DNA of 64,000 bases from M3007 sp041392625 (GTDB lineage Bacteria; Bacteroidota; Bacteroidia; Chitinophagales; Saprospiraceae): contig JAWKLR010000007.1 in the NCBI GenBank assembly GCA_041392625.1, forward strand, positions 124,001-188,000. Reading direction: 5' to 3'. The translations under genes and the position numbers were made by a program. Below, piece by piece: positions 54,194 through 60,816 of the stretch; position 1 is the first letter of the stretch; each line of letters begins with the position of its first letter. The notes under the pieces were generated by a model. The model worked only from the letters and a program-made list of their open reading frames with translations, was not told the origin of the DNA and made no database searches.

Positions 54194-54202
54194 AAATAGT
54201 TT

Positions 54203-54217
54203 CTGCGACTATAATTA
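54203..54217. repeat. Direct repeat flanking helical-family copy 1 (left)
   Basis: CTGCGACTATAATTA here and CTGCGACTATAACTA at 55858-55872 match at 14 of 15 bases. They bracket the leftward gene 54238-55719 at a distance of about 1.65 kb, which could mark an insertion or duplication junction. Confidence 0.45.
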
Positions 54218-54229
54218 GTGAGTAGGTAG

Positions 54230-54259
54230 CGGCTGTGTCATTCAGGCACAGCCGTTTTT
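54230..54259. terminator. Terminator between beta-barrel gene and helical-family copy 1
   Basis: CGGCTGTG (54230-54237) pairs with CACAGCCG (54247-54254), followed by TTTTT. The stem overlaps the last codons of the convergent leftward gene. Confidence 0.75.
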
Positions 54260-55719
54260 GTTTCTTCTCCCAAGGCTTCCATGGTTTTCTCAAGCAGCCA
54301 TTCCCGCTCAATGATATCGGGCATAGAAATGAGTTCCTCCTTGAGTTTGCTAAGTTTTTTATGGTCTTTAGCCAGCCCCCCGTACTTGATGAGCTTGTCG
54401 GTTTTTTTGATGAAGTTGTAGTATCTGTTTTTTACACTATCGGCAAGGTTGGTCCTTCTGACCTTTTGATCCATGGACTTCAAACGGTATTCTAGAATGT
54501 CGTTTTCTGTTTCGAAATATATCTTTATTTGGAGAACATCAGCAACAATTGAACTTTGGGGATCTTCAAATGCTTTGTAGTTGATTAGTTCAAGTGCTCT
54601 ATCATATTCGCCGATGTAGTAATGGTAATCTGCCCTGCGCAAAGAGTGGATTTCAAAGGGATACTTGGTTCCACAGATTCGTTCAGGTGGGTAGTCGTTG
54701 AAGAATTGTTCAATCCAGTTGTACTCTTTGAATTTGAGGGCAAAAATGGCTAGGTTTTTAAAAGAATGGACAGTTATTTTATTATCATATAATAACAGCG
54801 CCTTCTCAAGGTGGTCTTTATATGTCGAAAACAAGGTCGAACTATTTACCTTGTCGCTCGATTGATTGTATCTTCGAATCAACAGCGTTCTCTGAAATGC
54901 TCTTAGGTCTTTCAATTTATGGAATGGCAGTTGCTCCTCAATTTCATCCAGTAAATCGAAAAATTCTGTATCAGAAGTATTACCTGTATTTTCCAATAGG
55001 TTAATTGCCAATTTATATAATTGGATTACTGGAAGGTCGAGGATTTCCCCGGGCTCTGAAGACTCCCACAGAAACTTTCTCAGATTTGGGGAAACTGTTG
55101 TGGTGATATTTGCTTTAGATTGCTGATTCAGAAAGTGGAAAATCTGGTCAAATTTTAGAATAGCATAGTAAACATCAAGTTTGCGATCTTTGGCAGTAAG
55201 GTTGCTGTCATCAACAAATGTATTATTGAGACCTTTGTAGTTTGCAAATTCCTCTTCAATTAGATATTGGTTAAGGTAGTACTGATTAAATCGGCACCTT
55301 TTTTGATCTTCCTTTTTACGCAACGATGTGATAGTTTGAAAGAATCGATTTTCAAATCCGTTTTTTCTATAAAATCTAGACAAGGCAAGTCCTTCTAAAA
55401 AATCTTGATTTTTCTCCATTTCCTTCTGACCAAGAAATTTTTTGACAATTGAAAATAGTTCTGAACTCAGATTGTCAATAGCATGCTTTTTGCCTTTAAC
55501 AAATGGGATGGTGGGGAAAAAGAGCATGGCAGTTTGTTCTTTATCTAAAGTTGCATGTGGATTGTTATTTTTAAATTCTAAAATATAATCATATAACTGT
55601 AGTAATGTAGATACATTACTATTGTGGGTGAAGTAAGGGGATTGTATGAACAACCTAACTTCCAACAACGTATCAGCAGGCAGTACGAACAATACCTCCT
55701 CTAGTTTTTTGTGAATCAT
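54238..55719 (-). CDS. Uncharacterised helical protein, multicopy family, copy 1
   Basis: A 493-residue protein that I do not recognise. It lacks a signal peptide and membrane helices and is rich in charged residues with helical periodicity, so a TPR-like or other alpha-solenoid form is likely. Noteworthy segments: LLEVRLFIQSPYFTHN near the N-terminus, LKDLRAFQRTLLIRRYNQ, then IEQFFNDYPPERICGTKYPF, SLRRADYHYYIGEYDRALEL, FEDPQSSIVADVLQIKIYFE and RLKSMDQKVRRTNLADSV. A second, truncated copy lies at 57654-58412. The local DNA is more AT-rich than the core genome and short direct repeats flank the gene, both signs of acquired DNA. No function is inferred. Confidence 0.75.
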   Translation of the reverse strand: MIHKKLEEVLFVLPADTLLEVRLFIQSPYFTHNSNVSTLLQLYDYILEFKNNNPHATLDKEQTAMLFFPTIPFVKGKKHAIDNLSSELFSIVKKFLGQKEMEKNQDFLEGLALSRFYRKNGFENRFFQTITSLRKKEDQKRCRFNQYYLNQYLIEEEFANYKGLNNTFVDDSNLTAKDRKLDVYYAILKFDQIFHFLNQQSKANITTTVSPNLRKFLWESSEPGEILDLPVIQLYKLAINLLENTGNTSDTEFFDLLDEIEEQLPFHKLKDLRAFQRTLLIRRYNQSSDKVNSSTLFSTYKDHLEKALLLYDNKITVHSFKNLAIFALKFKEYNWIEQFFNDYPPERICGTKYPFEIHSLRRADYHYYIGEYDRALELINYKAFEDPQSSIVADVLQIKIYFETENDILEYRLKSMDQKVRRTNLADSVKNRYYNFIKKTDKLIKYGGLAKDHKKLSKLKEELISMPDIIEREWLLEKTMEALGEETKTAVPE

Positions 55720-55857
55720 TTATTGATCAGATTTTTATTGCAGAGCTCTATCAAAGAAAACTCCCAAAAAACATAGTTTTTTCTGGTGCAAAGATGGGTG
55801 ACCTTTGTAACGTAAAGTGAAATTCAATTCATTCTCTAGAAAAAGAAAAAGAATAAT

Positions 55858-55872
55858 CTGCGACTATAACTA
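55858..55872. repeat. Direct repeat flanking helical-family copy 1 (right)
   Basis: CTGCGACTATAACTA, the partner of the repeat at 54203-54217. It lies just upstream of the FN3-containing cargo gene. Confidence 0.45.
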
Positions 55873-55890
55873 ACACTTAAATCACATATT

Positions 55891-57051
55891 ATGCACACAA
55901 AAATATTGTTTTTATTTATACTCTTGCATTGCAGTTGGCAATCAATTGCAGATTGTAGAGTCAATGATTCATTAAGTTCTGCACTATTTACTGAAGACGC
56001 TTGCGCCCCCTTACCTCCGCCTGACTTCTTAGATGTAACTCAACTAACCTCAAATTCTATTACAGTTGATTGGGGGTACTTTGTTATGCCAAATGGCACC
56101 CCGCATTTTAAGGTAGAAATAGAGGATTTAACTGTTGGAAACCTTGTTGTAATTGACTATACTAGCAATTTTACATATACAGCAACAGGACTTATACCAG
56201 GCCATAAGTATCAAGTATGTATTGCCGCATCTACTTGCCCCGGTCCCGGTGATTATGGTGATTATATTTGTACTGTTGCGGATACGCCGGTAATAGTAAT
56301 TGAGGACATTGTTCAACGCGGATGTGAAGAATATAACTTTGAGAGTTTCCCTGCTGGTCAACAGGAAGTTATTCAAATTCCTTTATCACAACCCGATAAT
56401 GTTAATGTCATTTCTTTTTACATGCAGAATACTGGAGGAAATGCTGTGACTGAATTCAATCTTTGGGCATATTGCGAAAACCATGTTGAGTTTCATCAAG
56501 AGGCATATAATGATGTGGTGCGAGATCCTGATTTTACTTCACAAGGTGTGGATGCAGAAGGAATAGTTTATTATGTTGAATCCTTAGAGGAATCATGGTT
56601 GCTGATTAGTGAACCTGAATATATTCCAACGGGTGATTATATAAACATAACTATTACGTATTTCTTAAGTACATCAAAAGGTATGTGCGCCCATAATAAA
56701 GGGGATTACTATGAATGCCCTGATACATATGACTCAGAGAAAATTGGTTCATCTTATTTTGTTAAATCCATCAACAACCCTCCAATCCACCGACTGTACC
56801 ACCACCCCAACCTCAGTCCGCTACCCCATCCCCGAACCCATTCTCTGACCACCTCAAGTGTCTTATCGCTTGGAAGAGGAGAGCCTGGTACGATGGGCTG
56901 TTGAATGCAACCGGACAGGTAGTGCGTGCAGAGGGACCAGGGGAACTGACAGCAGGAGAAGACCGCTTAGTCCATCACATAGAGTTACAGCCTGGTGCAC
57001 ATACTTCCTACACTGGAGCAAAGAACAAGAGCAACAGATAAACAAGACTAA
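55891..57051 (+). pseudogene. FN3-domain secreted protein with broken T9SS sorting domain
   Basis: The first 290 residues read cleanly: a signal peptide (KILFLFILLHCSWQSIADC), a fibronectin type III domain at about residues 45-125 (PPDFLDVTQLTSNSITVDWG, TATGLIPGHKYQVCIAASTC), then an extracellular region with spaced cysteines. After about 56770 the frame breaks repeatedly: PNPFSDHLK, then VSYRLEEESLVRWAV, then LNATGQVVRAEGPGELTAGE and HHIELQPG, each in a different frame. Together they are a T9SS sorting domain. As a single frame the protein would end at 56904 without it. The locus is AT-rich and lies beside mobile elements, so either recent damage or sequence error is possible. Confidence 0.7.
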
Positions 57052-57078
57052 TAATCGGAAAGTAATACCGGATTTGTA

Positions 57079-57115
57079 ATACGCCTCGGGATTTTGATCC
57101 CGGGGCGTATTTATT
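57079..57115 (+). terminator. Strong terminator preceding the group II intron fragment
   Basis: ATACGCCTCGGGAT (57079-57092) pairs with ATCCCGGGGCGTAT (57097-57110) with a single bulge pair, loop TTTG, followed by TTATT. It would end the FN3-cargo transcript. The next base begins the intron-like sequence. Confidence 0.8.
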
Positions 57116-57640
57116 GTGCGCTAGGCATGACACACGTCTAGCGGGTGCAAGTCCTGTGTTCATCAGGTAAGGGGAAGAACTAGCCAAAGACAAAGTACTT
57201 TCCTGTCAAACAGGAGTCGCACATGAGGCATGCTGTCTGTGCAAGGAGGTAATTACCTTCAAACCCCGATACTTACACGGCAAGGCAGTATGTAAATGTG
57301 GAGGGTATAAGTGTGAAAGACGTGTGGCTTACCCCGGGAGATCTTAGGATGTTTTTTCGAGGAATCAGTTAAGGTCATACATATTAGGTGGAAGAAAATA
57401 CGAGGGGCTGAATCTAACGTTAAGATGGATCAGCATGTTTTCAGAATTGTCAATGTCAATAGCAGGAAGGGTGGATGATCAGTTACCCGCTCATAATGGA
57501 GGTATGGTGCGGAAAGCAGGAGGTAAATGAGTACTTTTAAATGGATTAGGGTAGGTAACTTTCTTAAGGGACGGACCGTCACGAAATGGGACTATATGTA
57601 CGGTGATATGATAGAACTGAAGTGGAAGTAACTTCCCTGA
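57116..57640 (+). mobile_element. Group II intron 5' fragment, without reverse transcriptase
   Basis: The DNA begins GTGCGCTAGGCATGACACAC and continues with GTCTAGCGGGTGCAAGTCCT, the classic group II intron 5' end (GTGYG, then domain I). Downstream stretches such as AAGGAGGTAATTACCTTC and CCCGCTCATAATGGAGGTAT are typical of later domain I-III regions. After about 525 bp the sequence turns into the leftward helical-family pseudogene. No reverse transcriptase frame is present, and I see no domain V hairpin, so this is a truncated, immobile remnant. It lies directly after an intrinsic terminator, a site preferred by class C introns, though the class cannot be assigned from this part. Confidence 0.75.
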
Positions 57641-57653
57641 TTTTAAAGATTAT

Positions 57654-58412
57654 TTACTTCATCCTCCTTGGTTTCTCCCCTAGGACTTCAACCGTTTTTT
57701 CCAACAACCAATCGCGTTCAAGGATATTTGGCAATTCAAAGAGTTCTTTTTTTAGGTTTTTCAACTTAGTAATGTCTTTTGCAAGCCCCCCATACTTATT
57801 AAGTTTGTTCACTTTTTTGATGAAGTTAAAGTATTTAGGCTTTAAACTGTCCGCAAGATTTGTCCTTCGCACTTTTTGTTCCATTGATTTTAGTCGGTAA
57901 TCGAGAATCTCTTTATTTGTTTCAAAATAAATCTTAATCTGGAGTACATCTGCAAGGATTGAACTTTGTGGATCTTCAAACGGGCGGTAGTTAATCAACT
58001 CCAGTGCTTTATCGTATTCACCAATATAGTAGTGGTAATCTGCCCTTCGTAAGGAGTGGAGTTCAGCAGGGTACTTGGTTCCACAAATTCGTTCGGGAGG
58101 AAAGTCGTTGAAGAATTGTTCGATCCAGGCAAATTGTCTGAGTTTGAGGGCGAAAATAGCTAGGTTTCTAAAAGCACTTACTGTAATACTATTAGAATAC
58201 AATAAGTAGCCAGACTGCAGATGACTTTTATAAATATCAAATACTAATTTGAGATTCTCAACATTGGAATAGTTACCATGTTTTTTTATAATTATATTTC
58301 TCTGAATTGCTCTAAAATCCTTGGCTTTTTCCACAGGAAGTTGGAGCTCACACTGTTCAATGAGTGAGCAAAATTGGGTGAATAAATCATTGTTTAATGG
58401 ATCGTTAAACAA
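57654..58412 (-). pseudogene. Helical protein family copy 2, truncated by IS element
   Basis: The 252 codons correspond to the C-terminal half of the gene at 54238-55719, with strong similarity: WIEQFFNDFPPERICGTKYP, SLRRADYHYYIGEYDKALEL, FEDPQSSILADVLQIKIYFE and RLKSMEQKVRRTNLADSL. The alignment stops exactly where the left terminal repeat of the insertion sequence begins at 58412. The missing N-terminal half (about 240 codons) is not on the other side of the element, so the insertion was followed by deletion or rearrangement. The remaining frame opens with a TTG that belongs partly to the element end. No function is likely. Confidence 0.8.
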
Positions 58413-58447
58413 TGAAGTGATTTAAACTTTTAGGCTTAAAAATAAAA

Positions 58448-58497
58448 ATGGCTACCGATATTTAAGGATTACGACATCTTTAAAATCAGGTAGCCAT
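58448..58497 (+). promoter_or_regulatory. Hairpin covering the transposase start
   Basis: ATGGCTACC (58448-58456) pairs perfectly with GGTAGCCAT (58489-58497); the second arm includes the first two bases of the transposase ATG at 58496-58498. Such a fold would hide the start when transcription enters from outside, a control known in several IS families. Confidence 0.5.
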
Positions 58498-59320
58498 GAT
58501 TCGAATCTTAAGCAAAAGTATCATAAATAAATTCATTTTACCGTATTTAAGTAAAGCTCTTCGGGGTTATGTTAGCAAAGTACCGTTATGGGAAATCGTA
58601 AACGCAATTTTGTACAAGTTCAAAACAGGTATTCAATGGCATTTTCTCCCTATTAAATCATTGATTAACAGACGAAAGATTAAGTATGGGGCTATCTATC
58701 ATCATTACCGTAAATGGTCAAAAGATGGTTCTTGGCAACGGGCTTTTGAGCAACTTTTATCAAAGCACAAGGCCCACTTGGACTTAAGTTTAGCCTTTCT
58801 GGACGCTACTCATTCCATAGCCAAACGAGGCGGTGATGAAGTGGGTAACTATGGCAAACGAAAGATCAAATCAACCAATACACTTTGGTTAACTGATCGC
58901 CAAGGTTTAGTTGTTGCTTTTTGCCCTCCAATATCGGGAACAAGACATGATGCATTCGATATTAAAAAGCGGTTCAGGGAAATGCTTAATTTTTTTCATA
59001 ACGCGCAAATAGAACTCAAAGGTTTATGGTTAAACGCAGATAAAGCGTTCGAATGTGAGGCCTTGAGACAAGTTTGCAATCAGTTTGAAATAGAACTAAA
59101 TGCACCGCATAATCGCCGAAGGGCCAAAGACTTAGAAGATGATTTACCGTATTTTGATGAACTTATGTTTGAAGAACGATATAAAATTGAACGAACAAAT
59201 GCCTGGATGGACAACAACCGATCCTTTGTATTGAGATTTGACAAATCAATCACTAGTTGGTACGCGTGGCATTATATTTTTTGCATCATTCAATGGATCG
59301 ATAAAGTCCTAAAAGTTTAA
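58496..59320 (+). CDS. IS5-family-type DDE transposase
   Basis: A 274-residue transposase catalysing cut-and-paste or replicative movement of its element. DDE residues: Asp in LAFLDATHSIAKR, Asp in GLWLNADKAFECEA and Glu in YKIERTNAWMDNNR, with spacing typical of IS5-like enzymes. The N-terminal region (LPYLSKALRGYVSKVPLWEI, FKTGIQWHFLP) is the DUF4096-like DNA-binding part. No frameshift is present, unlike some IS5 groups with two overlapping frames. The stop codon TAA is within the right inverted repeat. Confidence 0.92.
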   Translation: MIRILSKSIINKFILPYLSKALRGYVSKVPLWEIVNAILYKFKTGIQWHFLPIKSLINRRKIKYGAIYHHYRKWSKDGSWQRAFEQLLSKHKAHLDLSLAFLDATHSIAKRGGDEVGNYGKRKIKSTNTLWLTDRQGLVVAFCPPISGTRHDAFDIKKRFREMLNFFHNAQIELKGLWLNADKAFECEALRQVCNQFEIELNAPHNRRRAKDLEDDLPYFDELMFEERYKIERTNAWMDNNRSFVLRFDKSITSWYAWHYIFCIIQWIDKVLKV

Positions 59321-59453
59321 ATCACTTCATCCTCTAAGGCCGGCCAAAACAAGCCACAACACGTGTAATATAGAAAATGTATGAAAGAAAGTGAAAAAAG
59401 TGCTTAAACAGTACGCATCCAAATATAAGAAACACCCTGAGGTCAATTGGATA

Positions 59454-60779
59454 CTAGCGAAACTTATGCTGGTAGTATTCGGTTATTCGCTCATCCGTGA
59501 TTACATCCCTGGGTTGGATTTTTTTCTTCAAAACAATGCCCTCAAGGGTCCGGCATCGGCTGAGTGCCACATACAACTGTCCGTGCTCAAAAGCCCCATT
59601 ACCCAAATCAATCACTACCTTATCAAAGGTCTTGCCCTGACTCTTGTGGATGGTAATTGCCCAGGCAAGTTTAAGTGGATATTGCCTGAATGAACCAATG
59701 GATTCGGTATCAATATTACCGGTCGCATCGCTTTTGTACCGAATGATTTCCCATTCCATCGGACTCACGTCAATCAGGGTTTTCTTTCCTGTAGGACTGC
59801 GCAACTCCACTTCCAATCTTGTTTTGCTGAGTCCAACGACCTTTCCGATCGATCCGTTTACAAACTGTTTCTCCGGATCGTTTTTTACAAACATAACCTG
59901 AGCACCTTCCCGGATACGCAGGAGGGATTCAGTGGGATACAAGGTGGGGTCAAACTTCCCTTTTACCTCTGCCTGAAAGATAATTTCCTCGGTGTCCAAA
60001 GCCTCCAGTTCATTCCGGTTTATCCGGTCGGCCGTAGCGTTTCGTGCACATAAGGTAATGTACCCGTCCTCGGTACTGAAGGTAGGTTGGTATCGGTCGT
60101 TCAGGTCCTCCAGGTCGTCCTGATCAAACTCATTGATCCGGATGGCTTCCAGTAAGCGGAGAAAATGCCGGGATTCCTGGCGGTATACTTTTCGCAGTTC
60201 CACCATTTCCATTTCAAACCCGGGATCATTCAGAACCTGTGCATCAAAGCACCAGGGCGACTCATACACTTCCTGAAAATAGGCTGATTCAATTGGGTCG
60301 CGGGTTACCACAGGCGGCAACTGAAACAAATCGCCAAAAAACACAACCTGAACACCGCCAAAGGCCTGCATGTTTTCCCTGTTCACCTGAAGAAACCGAT
60401 TGATGCCATCAATCATGTCCGCTCGAACCATGGAAACTTCATCAATTACCAGGACCTGCAGGTTTTTCAACAAGCGTTTTTGGTCTTTTCGACTTACTCT
60501 TCGGCTGGCCTCCTCCGGTGTAATAATCCGGGGCGGAAACCCAAAAAAGGAGTGGATGGTCTGGCCCTGCACATTCAGTGCGGCCACACCGGTTGGAGCC
60601 AGAATGGCTGTCTTTTTACGGGTTGTTTTTCGAAACAACTGCAACAAGGTACTCTTACCCGTTCCTGCTCGCCCGGTCACAAACATCGACCGGTTTGTTT
60701 TTTCAAGTACATCCAAGGCGTACTTGAAGTCAGCATTGAGCAGTAAGGGTTTTTTATCGAGCATCTGGCTTTTATTCAA
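59454..60779 (-). CDS. PIF1-like SF1B DNA helicase
   Basis: A 441-residue helicase. Motif I is GRAGTGKST at 36-44, motif II VLVIDEVSMV, motif III GDLFQLPPVV, and the late motif WAITIHKSQGKTFDKVVIDL with YVALSRCR gives motifs V and VI. This is the PIF1/RecD superfamily 1B, 5' to 3' movement; cellular roles may include resolving G-quadruplexes or replication repair. The whole length is a single helicase core with no extra nuclease or winged-helix domain. An alternative start lies five codons in. It starts 37 bp after the ccmF stop on the same strand. The 120 bp between 59331 and 59453 hold no recognisable gene. Confidence 0.93.
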   Translation of the reverse strand: MNKSQMLDKKPLLLNADFKYALDVLEKTNRSMFVTGRAGTGKSTLLQLFRKTTRKKTAILAPTGVAALNVQGQTIHSFFGFPPRIITPEEASRRVSRKDQKRLLKNLQVLVIDEVSMVRADMIDGINRFLQVNRENMQAFGGVQVVFFGDLFQLPPVVTRDPIESAYFQEVYESPWCFDAQVLNDPGFEMEMVELRKVYRQESRHFLRLLEAIRINEFDQDDLEDLNDRYQPTFSTEDGYITLCARNATADRINRNELEALDTEEIIFQAEVKGKFDPTLYPTESLLRIREGAQVMFVKNDPEKQFVNGSIGKVVGLSKTRLEVELRSPTGKKTLIDVSPMEWEIIRYKSDATGNIDTESIGSFRQYPLKLAWAITIHKSQGKTFDKVVIDLGNGAFEHGQLYVALSRCRTLEGIVLKKKIQPRDVITDERITEYYQHKFR

Positions 60780-60816
60780 AAATGATCATGGAGCATCCAT
60801 TACTCCAAACTCGTGC

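Larger units (their letters stand above)
58412..59330 (+). mobile_element. IS5-like insertion sequence, complete
   Basis: A 919-bp element bounded by perfect 23-bp inverted repeats: ATGAAGTGATTTAAACTTTT plus AGG at 58412-58434, and its inverse at 59308-59330. It carries one transposase gene that ends inside the right repeat. A 2-bp AT may be the target duplication if the true ends are two bases inward; this cannot be decided without an empty site. The element interrupts helical-family copy 2. Everything needed for movement looks intact. Confidence 0.88.

Noticed and set aside
54203..59330. Prophage or integrative element
   Set aside because: No integrase, phage structural, replication or conjugation gene is present; only an IS5-like element and an intron fragment are seen.
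59391..59693. Rightward 100-codon frame beside the helicase
   Set aside because: More than two thirds of it is the antisense of the helicase C-terminus; the remaining KKVLKQYASKYKKHP part is too short to support.
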